From NCBI GenBank assembly GCA_015060555.1, contig SUYG01000028.1, positions 18,656 to 82,655 on the forward strand: DNA of 64,000 bases, given 5' to 3'. How positions within the stretch are numbered: position 1 is the first letter of the stretch; every line of letters begins with the position of its first letter. The position numbers were made by a program, and so were the translations under genes. Source of the stretch: Physcousia sp015060555 (lineage in GTDB: Bacteria; Bacteroidota; Bacteroidia; Bacteroidales; Bacteroidaceae). The notes below the pieces were generated by a model that had not been told where the DNA came from, searched no databases, and saw only the letters and a list, made by a program, of their open reading frames with translations. This document shows positions 54,101 through 62,757 of this stretch, in pieces.

Positions 54101-55285
54101 TTAATGGTGGAAGAGGCGGATGCCGGTGAAGGTCATGGCGATGTTGTACTTGTCACAGGTGGCGATGACATGGTCGTCGCGGACGCTGCCGCCAGCCTGC
54201 GCCACATACGCTACCCCACTCTTGTGCGCCCGTTCGATGTTATCTCCGAAGGGGAAGAAGGCATCAGAGCCGAGACATACACCTGTGTTCTTGGCAATCC
54301 ACGCGGCCTTCTCCTCACGCGTTAGCGGCTCGGGACGCTCTGTGAAGAACTGCTGCCAGGCACCATCGGCCAGCACATCATCGTAGTCGTCGGAGATGTA
54401 GATGTCGATGGTGTTGTCGCGATCGGCACGACGGATGCCGGGGACGAAAGGCAGGGACATCACCTTCGGGTGCTGGCGCAACCACCAGATGTCGGCCTTC
54501 TGGCCGGCGAGGCGCGTGCAGTGGATGCGGCTCTGCTGACCCGCTCCGATGCCGATGGCCTGACCGTCCTTCACGTAGCAGACACTGTTGGACTGCGTAT
54601 ATTTCAGTGTGATGAGGGCGATGATGAGGTCGCGACGTGCCTCAGCAGGGAAGTTCTTGTTCACTGTGGGGATGTTCTCGAAGAGGGCGGGGTCATCAAG
54701 GCGAACCTCGTTGCGGCCCTGCTCAAAGGTGATGCCGAAGACCTGCTTGCGCTCGATGGGCTCGGGACGGTAGGCAGGATCTATCTGGATGACGTTGTAT
54801 GTGCCTTTGCGTTTCTCCTGCAGGATGGCCAGAGCCTCGGGAGTGAACCCCGGGGCGATGACACCATCGCTGACCTCACGCTTGATGAGCAACGCGGTAG
54901 CCTCGTCGCAGGTGTCACTCAAGGCAATAAAGTCACCGTAGGAGCTCATGCGGTCGGCACCACGGGCACGGGCGTAGGCTGTGGCGATGGGCGTGAGTTC
55001 GAAGGGAACATCATCAACCCAGTAGATCTTGCGCAACGTTTCGCTCATGGGCAGTCCCACGGCAGCACCTGCCGGCGAGACATGCTTGAAGCTGGCGGCA
55101 GCAGGCAGGCCCGTGGCCTCCTTCAACTCGCGCACAAGTTGCCAGGCGTTGAAGGCATCAAGGAAGTTGATGTAGCCGGGACGGCCACTGAGCACTTGGA
55201 TGGGAAGTTCACTGCCGTCGGCCATGAAGATCCGCGAGGGCTTCTGGTTCGGGTTGCACCCGTACTTTAATTGAAGTTCTGTCAT
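54101..55285 (-). CDS. Stand-alone phosphoribosylaminoimidazolecarboxamide (AICAR) formyltransferase
   Basis: 394 residues. It catalyses transfer of formyl from 10-formyl-THF to AICAR, the penultimate step of IMP synthesis. The sequence MTELQLKYGCNPNQKPSR, then SFKHVSPAGAAVG, TQSNSVCYVKDGQAIGIGAGQQSR and DAFFPFGDN match the AICARFT domain. Lys67-His68 correspond to the catalytic Lys-His pair of PurH/ATIC. The IMP cyclohydrolase (MGS-like) half of bifunctional PurH is absent, so this is the single-domain form also known from other anaerobes; the cyclohydrolase must be encoded elsewhere. Convergent with the small basic protein gene, and downstream of mfd on the same strand but separated by 290 bases of repeats. 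Cytoplasmic. Confidence 0.9.
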   Translation of the reverse strand: MTELQLKYGCNPNQKPSRIFMADGSELPIQVLSGRPGYINFLDAFNAWQLVRELKEATGLPAAASFKHVSPAGAAVGLPMSETLRKIYWVDDVPFELTPIATAYARARGADRMSSYGDFIALSDTCDEATALLIKREVSDGVIAPGFTPEALAILQEKRKGTYNVIQIDPAYRPEPIERKQVFGITFEQGRNEVRLDDPALFENIPTVNKNFPAEARRDLIIALITLKYTQSNSVCYVKDGQAIGIGAGQQSRIHCTRLAGQKADIWWLRQHPKVMSLPFVPGIRRADRDNTIDIYISDDYDDVLADGAWQQFFTERPEPLTREEKAAWIAKNTGVCLGSDAFFPFGDNIERAHKSGVAYVAQAGGSVRDDHVIATCDKYNIAMTFTGIRLFHH

Positions 55286-55352
55286 ATTGTTTGGTTTAAA
55301 GTGTAAAGATGATCGTGTTATTTCGTTATATCGTTATCACGTCGTGTAAAAT

Positions 55353-55517
55353 TCATTCGTCATTCTCCTTTTGCCTGTCCTCGAGTTTTTTCTAACCACA
55401 GAGGCACAGAGAAACAGAGGCCTTTCCTCTTGCTCTCATTTGTACGGAGAGCCAGCCAAAACGCTACGCGGGTTTTGGCTTAGGCGAAGGACACAGAGTA
55501 TTGTCCATTCGTCATTC
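55353..55517 (+). repeat. 165-bp inverted repeat, right copy
   Basis: Partner of 53574-53738, in opposite orientation. It contains CCAAAAC-GCTACGCGG-GTTTTGG (55456-55478) and continues into TTCTTCA heptamers to about 55579, which on the minus strand form the stop codon of mfd. Confidence 0.9.
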
Positions 55518-55575
55518 TTCATTCTTCATTCTTCACTCTTCATTTTTTTATTCTTCATTCTTCATTCTTCATTTT

Positions 55576-58500
55576 TCATTCCCTCATCCCTTGCATTTCC
55601 TCGAGCACCGCGCAGGCGTCTTTGACACTGCTTACGCCACGGATGAGCATCGAGCGGCGCCCTTTGACCTCGTCGAGCTGACAGTCGGCAGCATGGAGGG
55701 AGTAGTAGGAGATGCACTGTCCGAAGGCGGGGGACTGGAAGAAGGGGGAGTCGTCGTCCTTGACGAAGTAGAGGCGCAGGCGCCCATTCTTCAGCATCAC
55801 GCGCTCCGCACCGAAGTACTTGCCTAAGCGGCGCAACTTGACGACACGGATGAGCTCCTCGCCCTCCTCGGGGATGGGCCCGAAGCGGTCGATGAGACGT
55901 TTGCGGAAGGCCTCCACGGCCTCGTCGCTCTCAAGACCGTCCAGCTCGCGGTAGAGGAGCATCCGCTCCGTGCTGCCCGGCACATAGGAGTCGGGGAAGG
56001 ACATGAGCATATCGCTCTCCAGCTGACACTCATCGACGAAGGCTTCGCCGCTAGTGAGTTCCCCGGAGGCCACCTGCTGGGCGTAGAGTTCCTTGAACTC
56101 ATCGTTCTTCAGTTCCTTGACAGCCTCGGATAGAATCTTCTGATAGGTCTCATAGCCGAGGTCGGCGATGAAGCCGCTCTGCTCAGCGCCCAGCAGGTTA
56201 CCCGCACCGCGGATATCCAAGTCCTGCATGGCAATGTGGATGCCGCTGCCGAGATCTGAGAAGTTCTCAATGGCCTGCAGGCGACGGCGCGACTCCGTGG
56301 GCAGTGCCCCCAGGGGTGGCGCGAGCAGGTAGCAGAAGGCTTTCTTGTTCGAGCGCCCCACCCTGCCGCGCATCTGATGAAGGTCGGCGAGGCCGAAGTT
56401 ATGGGCACCGCAGATGATGATGGTGTTGGCATTGGGGATGTCGAGACCGCTCTCGATGATGGTGGTGGAGATGAGGACATCGTAGTCGTAGGCAGCGAAA
56501 GCCATCATCACGTTCTCCAGCTCTTCGGGGTGCATCTGGCCGTGGCCCACTGCCACGCGCGCATCAGGTACATATTTATGTACCAGTTCCTCCAGCTCAG
56601 GAAGGCCAGAGATGCGGTTGTTGACGATGAACACCTGCCCGTTGCGGCTCATCTCGAAGCCGATGGCCTCGGCGATGACCTCGGGAGAGAAGGTGTGCAC
56701 CTCGGTCTGGATGGGATAGCGGTTGGGGGGCGGCGTCTGGATGACGCTGAGGTCACGGGCGCCCATGAGCGAGAACTGCAGGGTGCGGGGGATGGGCGTG
56801 GCAGTGAGCGTGAGGGTATCTACGTTGACCTTCATCTGACGCAGCCGCTCCTTGGTGGCGACACCGAACTTCTGCTCCTCATCGATGATGAGCAGGCCGA
56901 GGTCCTTGAACTTCACGCTTTTACCTATGAGCTTATGTGTTCCCACGAGGATGTCTATCTTGCCCGCCTCGAGGTCGGCAAGGATCTCCTTGGTCTGCTT
57001 GGACGTTCGGGCACGAGTGAGGTAATCGACGCGCACGGGCAGGTCCTTGAGGCGCTCGGAGAAGGTGTGGAAGTGCTGGTAGGCCAACACCGTGGTGGGG
57101 ACCATCACCGCCACCTGCTTGCCATCGACGGCGGCCTTGAAGGCGGCGCGCACCGCCACCTCGGTCTTGCCGAAGCCCACATCACCGCAGACGAGGCGGT
57201 CCATGGGGCGCGAGCGTTCCATATCCGCCTTCACGTCGTTGGTGGCCTTGAGCTGGTCGGGGGTATCCTCATAGAGGAAGCTGGCCTCCAGTTCATGCTG
57301 AAGATAGGTATCGGGACTGAACTTGAAACCCTTCTCCTCGCGGCGACGGGAGTAGAGCTGGATGAGGTCACGGGCGATGTCCTTGATCTTGGCCTTCGTG
57401 CGCTCCTTCATGCGCTCCCAAGCCCCTGTGCCCAGACGACTGATGCGGGGCGGTTCGCCCTCTTTGCCCTTATACTTCGACACCTTATGCAAGGCATGGA
57501 TGGAGACATAGACGACATCGTCGTGGTCGTAGGTGATCTTAATCATCTCAATACCCTCTTCCCGCTCCCCCGTAAGGGGGAGGCCCTCACCTCGTTCGTG
57601 AGCTGTGCCCAGCCTCTCCCCGCCCTTACGGGAGGGGTCGGGGGTGGGTCTGTTCACGGGCACGCGAACGAGACCACCGAAGCGGCCGATACCGTGATCT
57701 ACATGGACGACGTAGTCGCCAATCTCGAACTCCTGCAGTTCCTTCAGCGAGAGCGCTACCTTGCCACCACGGGCGCGGTCGCTGCGCAAGTTGTACTTAT
57801 GGAAGCGGTCGAAGATCTGATGGTCGGTGAACACGCACACCCTCAAGTCGTTGTCAGCAAAGCCTGCATGGAGGGTCTTGGAGACGGGAGTAAAGGAAAT
57901 ATTCGAGTTCACAAAGATTTCCTTTAGGCGGTCATTCTGCTTCTGGGAGTCCGCTAATATATATATGGTGTAGCCCTGTGCCAGGTAGTCCTCAAAGGAC
58001 TTGGTGACCAGGTCGAAGTTCTTGTGGAAGAGAGGTTGGGGGGAGATGGAGAAAGAGAGAAGACCCACCCCAGCGGACTCTCCCCCCGCCCTCCCTATCA
58101 GGGAGGGAGCAGAATGTGCTTGAGCAGAAGACAGTTCAATACGGCGGAACAATGAAAAACCCTTCTCAAAGGTTTGAGCATCAATCAACAGGAGTTCTTT
58201 ATTGAAAGCGCTGGCTGCAGAAGTGACTACTCCCTCCCTTATAGGGAGGGCGGGGGGAGAGTCCGGGCTGTCTGAAATGTTTCGGCTTATTTCTGCTTGT
58301 TTTGAAAACCCTTCCTCCCATATCTGACCGATACGCTCGGCGACAAAGGTGATGTCCTTCGTGACGACGAGGGTGTTCTCGGGAAGGAGGGTGGCGAGGG
58401 GCACACGCTCCTCACATTCCTCGCTGAGGTCCGGCACCAGGGAGATCATCTCCTGCTGACCGCGAGAGAGCTGACTCTCAACCTCGAAGGTGCGGATGCT

Positions 58501-59217
58501 ATCCACTTCATTGCCGAAGAAATCAATGCGGTAAGGGTACTCAGAGCTGAAGGAGAAGACATCTACCAAGGAGCCGCGCACGGCAAACTGTCCGGGCTCA
58601 TAGACGTAATCGGTGCGCTGGAAACCAAAGGCCAGCAGCGTCTGCTCCACAAACGAGAGATCCACCTGTTCGCCCACTCGCAGCTGCAGCGTCCTGTCAT
58701 CCAACGTTTTCTTGGACACCACACGCTCCGCAATGGCTTCGGGGTAAGTGACCAAGTATAATGACGAATGACGAGTGACGAATGACGAATGACGAGTGAC
58801 GAATGACGAATGAGATTCACCCTCAGAAGATTCGGGTAAACTATATTCGTCATTCCGAGCGAAGCGAGATTCGTCATTAGTCATTCTACTTAGGACTTCC
58901 GTCCTCAGAATCTCATTAGCAGCATCACGCTGTCCGAACTTCACGGCCCGACGATATGAGGAGGGGAAGAAGAGTACCTGCTGCTCACCAAGAATCTGCA
59001 CAAGGTCGTGGTAGAAATAGCCGGCCTCCTCCATGTCATCGAGGATGAAGAGGAGGGGACTGCTCATGTCAGGCAACGACGCAAAGGCCAGCGCCGCAGA
59101 GCTTGCTTGCAAGCCCGCCACGCTCACCGTGTGCTTCTTCTCGTTAGCGAGGGCCTTTGCCAGTGCTTTCACCTTGGGGTGACGCGCATACAAAGCCTGC
59201 AAATCCTTTATCTCCAC
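55576..59217 (-). CDS. mfd: Transcription-repair coupling factor Mfd, with in-frame repeat insertions
   Basis: 1213 residues. Mfd displaces RNA polymerase stalled at DNA lesions and recruits the UvrA/UvrB excision system. N-terminal UvrB-like region (residues 1-420), CarD-like RNA-polymerase-interacting domain (EIGDYVVHVDHGIGRFGGLV, near 497-516), then the RecG-like translocase with Walker A GDVGFGKTE (about 677), DEEQKFGV (about 778) and TATPIPRTLQFS, and the C-terminal TRCF domain. All motifs are intact. The protein is some 60-90 residues longer than I expect for Bacteroidales Mfd. The excess is at three places that look like dispersed repeats: residues about 111-153, 318-382 (a pair of inverted elements) and 522-555. 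A TAnnTTTG-type box lies upstream on the minus strand. The stop is made by a GAATGAA-type tract. Confidence 0.92.
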   Translation of the reverse strand: MEIKDLQALYARHPKVKALAKALANEKKHTVSVAGLQASSAALAFASLPDMSSPLLFILDDMEEAGYFYHDLVQILGEQQVLFFPSSYRRAVKFGQRDAANEILRTEVLSRMTNDESRFARNDEYSLPESSEGESHSSFVTRHSSFVTRHSSLYLVTYPEAIAERVVSKKTLDDRTLQLRVGEQVDLSFVEQTLLAFGFQRTDYVYEPGQFAVRGSLVDVFSFSSEYPYRIDFFGNEVDSIRTFEVESQLSRGQQEMISLVPDLSEECEERVPLATLLPENTLVVTKDITFVAERIGQIWEEGFSKQAEISRNISDSPDSPPALPIREGVVTSAASAFNKELLLIDAQTFEKGFSLFRRIELSSAQAHSAPSLIGRAGGESAGVGLLSFSISPQPLFHKNFDLVTKSFEDYLAQGYTIYILADSQKQNDRLKEIFVNSNISFTPVSKTLHAGFADNDLRVCVFTDHQIFDRFHKYNLRSDRARGGKVALSLKELQEFEIGDYVVHVDHGIGRFGGLVRVPVNRPTPDPSRKGGERLGTAHERGEGLPLTGEREEGIEMIKITYDHDDVVYVSIHALHKVSKYKGKEGEPPRISRLGTGAWERMKERTKAKIKDIARDLIQLYSRRREEKGFKFSPDTYLQHELEASFLYEDTPDQLKATNDVKADMERSRPMDRLVCGDVGFGKTEVAVRAAFKAAVDGKQVAVMVPTTVLAYQHFHTFSERLKDLPVRVDYLTRARTSKQTKEILADLEAGKIDILVGTHKLIGKSVKFKDLGLLIIDEEQKFGVATKERLRQMKVNVDTLTLTATPIPRTLQFSLMGARDLSVIQTPPPNRYPIQTEVHTFSPEVIAEAIGFEMSRNGQVFIVNNRISGLPELEELVHKYVPDARVAVGHGQMHPEELENVMMAFAAYDYDVLISTTIIESGLDIPNANTIIICGAHNFGLADLHQMRGRVGRSNKKAFCYLLAPPLGALPTESRRRLQAIENFSDLGSGIHIAMQDLDIRGAGNLLGAEQSGFIADLGYETYQKILSEAVKELKNDEFKELYAQQVASGELTSGEAFVDECQLESDMLMSFPDSYVPGSTERMLLYRELDGLESDEAVEAFRKRLIDRFGPIPEEGEELIRVVKLRRLGKYFGAERVMLKNGRLRLYFVKDDDSPFFQSPAFGQCISYYSLHAADCQLDEVKGRRSMLIRGVSSVKDACAVLEEMQGMRE
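57553..57653 (-). repeat. Repeat insertion in mfd CarD-like domain
   Basis: Contains CTCCCCC-GTAA-GGGGGAG and a similar CCGCCCTTACGGGAGGGG stretch, encoding PTPDPSRKGGERLG and following residues. It splits RVPVN from IEMIKITYDHDD, which are adjacent in the normal domain. Confidence 0.75.
58074..58265. repeat. Inverted pair of 36-bp elements inside mfd
   Basis: 58074-58109 and 58230-58265 are reverse complements with one mismatch. Each contains CTCCCTAT(C/A)AGGGAG. They encode APSLIGRAGGESAG and SPPALPIREGV respectively. Confidence 0.85.
58761..58887 (-). repeat. Heptamer tract and linked repeat inside mfd
   Basis: On the mfd strand the heptamer part (58761-58814) reads CGTCATT/CGTCACT and encodes HSSFVTR repeats. 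The adjoining stretch encodes RMTNDESRFARNDE, another dispersed-repeat reading. The pair sits between TEVLS and LYLVTYPEAIAE. Confidence 0.8.
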
Positions 59218-59240
59218 GGATGATGCTCTTGTTTACGATG

Positions 59241-59248
59241 CAAAGGTA
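59241..59248 (-). promoter_or_regulatory. Candidate -7 box for mfd (TACCTTTG)
   Basis: On the minus strand TACCTTTG matches the Bacteroidetes -7 consensus TAnnTTTG, 23 bases before the mfd start. No clear TTTG -33 box was found. Next to it is an 8- to 9-base tandem (ACGATTTG) at 59258-59283. Confidence 0.55.
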
Positions 59249-59343
59249 GCGATAATTTTACGATTTGACGATTTGACGATTTACTTTTTTATCATTTTCG
59301 GCTCATTTTTACCTTTTCTTTTTCCATTTCAAATTTATTGTTG

Positions 59344-59351
59344 TACATTTG
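59344..59351 (+). promoter_or_regulatory. Candidate -7 box for sdaA (TACATTTG)
   Basis: TACATTTG matches TAnnTTTG, 36 bases before the sdaA start, in the divergent 170-base region between mfd and sdaA. The expected -33 position is T-rich but not a perfect TTTG. Confidence 0.6.
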
Positions 59352-59387
59352 CAGCCAATAAACCATTGAACCATCCTTACTCTCCCT

Positions 59388-60581
59388 ATGAAATCCCTGC
59401 GTGAACTCTACCGCATCGGCATCGGTCCCTCATCATCACACACGATGGGGCCACAAACGGCAGCAAAGCTCTATCTGCAGCGCCACCCCGAAGCGCACGG
59501 CTTCGAAGTCACGCTCTACGGCAGCCTTGCCGCCACGGGCAAAGGGCACATGACCGACGTAGCCATAGCAGATGTGCTGCAGCCTGCGGCACCCACACGC
59601 ATCCTATGGGAGCCGCAGACCTTCCTGCCGTTCCACCCTAACGGCATGAAATACGTCTGTCTCGATGAGGCTGGGAAGCCCTACGATCCATGGACGGTCT
59701 ATAGCGTAGGCGGCGGGGCACTCTCTGAGGGTGAGGGCAGTGTGCAGGCGGGACCTGAGCTCTACAACCTCAACACGATGGAGGAAATCATCCATTGGTG
59801 CCAGGATAGCGGGTGCGCATTCTGGGAGTATGTCGAGCAGTGTGAAGGGCCAGAGATATGGGATTACCTGCATGAGGTGTGGACGGTGATGTGCGAAGCC
59901 GTGGAACGCGGCATCGACCACGAGGGGGTGCTGCCCGGGCCGCTGGGTCTGCAGCGCAAAGCCCCTGTCTATTACACCAAGGCCAAAGGCTACAAGGCCA
60001 ACCTGCAGAGCGACGGCCTCGTATATGCCTACGCGCTGGCCGTCAGCGAAGAGAACGCCTCCGGCGGGCGCATCGTGACAGCGCCGACCTGCGGTTCCAG
60101 CGGTGTGATACCTGCCGTGCTCTATCATCTGTCGCACAACCACACCTTCTCGGAACAACGCATCCTACATGCTTTAGCCACCGCCGGACTCATCGGCAAT
60201 CTCGTAAAGCACAACGCCAGCATCTCCGGGGCCGACGTAGGTTGCCAGGGTGAAGTCGGCGTAGCTTGCGCCATGGCTTCGGCAGCAGCCTGTCAGCTCT
60301 TCGGCGGCTCTGTGGCACAAATTGAATATGCCGCAGAGATGGGTCTGGAGCACCATCTGGGCATGACCTGCGACCCTGTCTGCGGCCTGGTGCAGATACC
60401 CTGCATCGAACGCAATGCCTTCGCCGCGGCCCGAGCTCTGGACACCAACTTCTACGCCTCGATGTCCGACGGCCAGCACCGTGTCAGCTTCGACCGTATC
60501 GTGCGCGTCATGAAGCAAACCGGGCACGACCTGCCCTCGCTCTATAAGGAGACTTCTGAAGGCGGACTGGCGAAGATTTAA
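59388..60581 (+). CDS. sdaA: L-serine ammonia-lyase (iron-sulfur, single chain)
   Basis: 397 residues. Converts L-serine to pyruvate and ammonia using a [4Fe-4S] cluster. N-terminal beta domain starts with ELYRIGIGPSSSHTMGP; the alpha catalytic domain has APTCGSSGVIPAVL, KHNASISGADVGCQGE and MTCDPVCGLVQIPCIERN. Cluster cysteines would be Cys286, Cys328 and Cys339; their spacing (42 and 11 residues) equals that of the Legionella enzyme as I recall it. The C-terminus (RVMKQTGHDLPSLYKETSEGGLAKI) is the usual family end. Divergent from mfd, it begins the plus-strand run sdaA, mannosyltransferase, pyrC, metH-activation. The stop is followed at once by GAAAAGT-type repeats. Cytoplasmic, oxygen-sensitive as expected for an anaerobe. 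Confidence 0.93.
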   Translation: MKSLRELYRIGIGPSSSHTMGPQTAAKLYLQRHPEAHGFEVTLYGSLAATGKGHMTDVAIADVLQPAAPTRILWEPQTFLPFHPNGMKYVCLDEAGKPYDPWTVYSVGGGALSEGEGSVQAGPELYNLNTMEEIIHWCQDSGCAFWEYVEQCEGPEIWDYLHEVWTVMCEAVERGIDHEGVLPGPLGLQRKAPVYYTKAKGYKANLQSDGLVYAYALAVSEENASGGRIVTAPTCGSSGVIPAVLYHLSHNHTFSEQRILHALATAGLIGNLVKHNASISGADVGCQGEVGVACAMASAAACQLFGGSVAQIEYAAEMGLEHHLGMTCDPVCGLVQIPCIERNAFAAARALDTNFYASMSDGQHRVSFDRIVRVMKQTGHDLPSLYKETSEGGLAKI

Positions 60582-60634
60582 AAAGTGAAAAGGGAAAAGT
60601 AAAAAGTGAAAAATGAAAAATGAAAAGTGATAGT
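60582..60634 (+). repeat. GAAAAGT-type heptamer tract between sdaA and mannosyltransferase gene
   Basis: Six or seven GAAAAGT/GAAAAAT units. An in-frame ATG at 60620 lies in this tract, so the more probable start of the next gene is ATG 60635. Confidence 0.8.
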
Positions 60635-61384
60635 ATGGACAGCATCGTCATTATCCCTACCTATAACGAAAAGGAAAATATTGAGAACATCATCCGCGCC
60701 GTCACCGGACTGAAGGAACACGCTTTCAACGTGCTCGTCATCGACGACGGCTCACCTGACGGCACCGCAGACATCGTGAAGCGCCTGATGGCTGACGAGT
60801 TCCAGGATCGTCTGTTCCTCGTTGAACGTTCCGGGAAACTTGGCCTCGGCACTGCGTATATCGCCGGCTTCAAATGGGCGTTGGCACACGGCTATGAATA
60901 CATCTTCGAGATGGATGCCGACTTCAGCCATGCCCCGTCCGACCTGCCGCGTCTGCTGGCGGCCTGCAAGGATGAGGGTTATGACATGAGCATTGGTTCG
61001 CGCTATGTCACAGGTGTCAACGTGGTGAACTGGCCAATGGGACGTGTGCTGATGAGCTATTTCGCCTCGAAATATGTGCGCATTGTCACGGGACTCGACA
61101 TCCATGACACCACAGCTGGCTTCGTATGCTACCGTCGCAAGGTATTGGAGACCATAGACTTGGATGCCGTGCGCTTCAAAGGCTATGCGTTCCAGATAGA
61201 GATGAAATACACAGCAAAGCAGTTTGGCTTCAAGATCAAGGAGGTGCCCGTCATCTTCGTCAACCGCGAACTGGGCACCAGCAAGATGTCCGGCGGAATC
61301 TTCTCCGAAGCACTCTGGGGAGTCATGCGCCTACGCCTGGACGGGTGGCTTAAGAAATACAAGAAAGCCGCCCCATCGTCATAA
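60635..61384 (+). CDS. Polyprenol monophosphomannose synthase family glycosyltransferase (GT2)
   Basis: 249 residues from ATG 60635 (MDSIVIIPTYNEKENI). GT2 fold: VIDDGSPDGTADIV binds nucleotide sugar, EMDADFSH gives the metal-binding DxD (Asp94, Asp96), GSRYVTG and DTTAGFVCYRR complete the dolichol-phosphate mannose synthase signature; GYAFQIEM and ELGTSKMSGGI follow. No C-terminal membrane segments are present, as in the short soluble DPM1 type. It would transfer mannose (or a related sugar) from a GDP-sugar to a polyprenyl phosphate at the inner membrane, for protein or surface-glycan glycosylation. The donor sugar cannot be fixed from sequence. It is followed 38 bases later by pyrC, probably in one transcript. 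Confidence 0.88.
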   Translation: MDSIVIIPTYNEKENIENIIRAVTGLKEHAFNVLVIDDGSPDGTADIVKRLMADEFQDRLFLVERSGKLGLGTAYIAGFKWALAHGYEYIFEMDADFSHAPSDLPRLLAACKDEGYDMSIGSRYVTGVNVVNWPMGRVLMSYFASKYVRIVTGLDIHDTTAGFVCYRRKVLETIDLDAVRFKGYAFQIEMKYTAKQFGFKIKEVPVIFVNRELGTSKMSGGIFSEALWGVMRLRLDGWLKKYKKAAPSS

Positions 61385-61422
61385 CGTCATACGTTATAAC
61401 GTTATAACGAAGAAAAGGCTCC

Positions 61423-62757
61423 ATGGGAAAGAAGGTTTTCAATGATATCCTTTATGTGTCCGACGGCAAAGTACGCCGTGCAGACATTGTTGTGGAGGAT
61501 GAATATATCACCCAAATCACCGACAAGGAAGAAATCCCTCAGCCCTCAGCCCTCAGCCCTCAGCCCTCACTTCTTCTCCCCGGCATCATTGATGATCACG
61601 TTCACACCCGGGAACCGGGGATGACGCATAAAGGTGACCTCACGACAGAGAGCCATGCAGCAGCCGCGGGCGGTGTGACCACCATCATGGACATGCCGAA
61701 CGTAGTGCCGCAGACCACGACGCTGGAGGCGCTGGCAGAGCGTCAGCAGATGGGTGCCGCACACGCCTTCGTAAACTACAGTTTCTACTTCGGTGCTACG
61801 AACAGCAATGCCCATCTCCTACCCCACCTCGACTCCACCACGGTGCCGGCCGTGAAACTGTTCATGGGCAGCAGCACGGGCGGGATGCTGGTAGATCACG
61901 GCGACGCCCTGCGTGCCGTCTTCGAACAGTCACCCCTGCTCATCATGACCCACTGCGAGGACTCTGCCATCATCGCGGAAAACATGCGGAAGGCACAGGC
62001 GCTGTACGGCGATGATCCCGATGTCATCCATCACCCCGAAATACGCAGCCGCGAAGCCTGTATTGCCTCGTCGCAGCTGGCTATCAGGCTGGCGAAGGAG
62101 ACGGGAGCGAGACTGCATATTGCACATGTGACCACGCGCGAGGAGATTCGTTGCGTTTTGCCCGCGACTGCGGGCGAAACGCAACGAATCTCTCTCGAAG
62201 CATGTGTGCCTCATTTGCTGTTCACCGACGAAGACTATAAGACACTGGGGACACGCATCAAATGCAACCCCGCCGTGAAGACACGGGAGGACCGCGAGGC
62301 TCTGCGGGCGGCACTGAACGACGGCCGCATCACGGTGATTGGCACAGACCATGCGCCGCACCTGCTCTCGGAGAAAGAAGGGGGCTGCAAACGAGCCGTG
62401 TCGGGGATGCCAATGGTGCAGTTCTCGCTGCCCGCCATGCTGGGCCTTGTAGAAGAGGGCGTGCTGCCCATCACACGTATGGTGGAACTGATGTGCCACA
62501 ACCCCGCACGCCTGTTCCACATCGCAGAACGCGGCTTCATCCGCGAAGGCATGAAAGCTGACCTCACGCTGGTACGCCGCCAACCCTGGACACTCACCCA
62601 AGATCTCATCGTCAGCCGCTGCGGCTGGAGTCCCCTTGAAGGCCACACTTTCCCCTGGCGGGTGGAGCAGACCTACTGCAACGGCCGCCTCATCTATGAT
62701 AAAGGTGTCTTTGCCGACGGAAACAGCCATGCACAAGCCCTCCACTTTACACTATAA
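61423..62757 (+). CDS. pyrC: Dihydroorotase (class I type), with in-frame heptamer insertion
   Basis: 444 residues. Catalyses cyclisation of carbamoyl aspartate to dihydroorotate in pyrimidine synthesis. Metal-binding motif DDHVHTREPG (His59, His61), then GGVTTIMDMPNVVPQT, AVKLFMGSSTGGM, LLIMTHCEDS, LHIAHVTT and the catalytic stretch GTDHAPH: all hallmarks of a zinc dihydroorotase of the amidohydrolase family. Before the motif, residues about 38-49 (PQPSALSPQPSL) are encoded by a five-copy CCCTCAG tract, in the surface loop ahead of LLLPGIIDDHVH, so activity may be kept. Its 3' end overlaps the following gene by 29 bases. Cytoplasmic. Confidence 0.92.
   Translation: MGKKVFNDILYVSDGKVRRADIVVEDEYITQITDKEEIPQPSALSPQPSLLLPGIIDDHVHTREPGMTHKGDLTTESHAAAAGGVTTIMDMPNVVPQTTTLEALAERQQMGAAHAFVNYSFYFGATNSNAHLLPHLDSTTVPAVKLFMGSSTGGMLVDHGDALRAVFEQSPLLIMTHCEDSAIIAENMRKAQALYGDDPDVIHHPEIRSREACIASSQLAIRLAKETGARLHIAHVTTREEIRCVLPATAGETQRISLEACVPHLLFTDEDYKTLGTRIKCNPAVKTREDREALRAALNDGRITVIGTDHAPHLLSEKEGGCKRAVSGMPMVQFSLPAMLGLVEEGVLPITRMVELMCHNPARLFHIAERGFIREGMKADLTLVRRQPWTLTQDLIVSRCGWSPLEGHTFPWRVEQTYCNGRLIYDKGVFADGNSHAQALHFTL
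61536..61570 (+). repeat. CCCTCAG heptamer tract inside pyrC
   Basis: Five 7-base units (the last is CCCTCAC), 35 bases, coding PQPSALS-type heptapeptides. The stop-free reading holds in all three frames. Confidence 0.9.
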
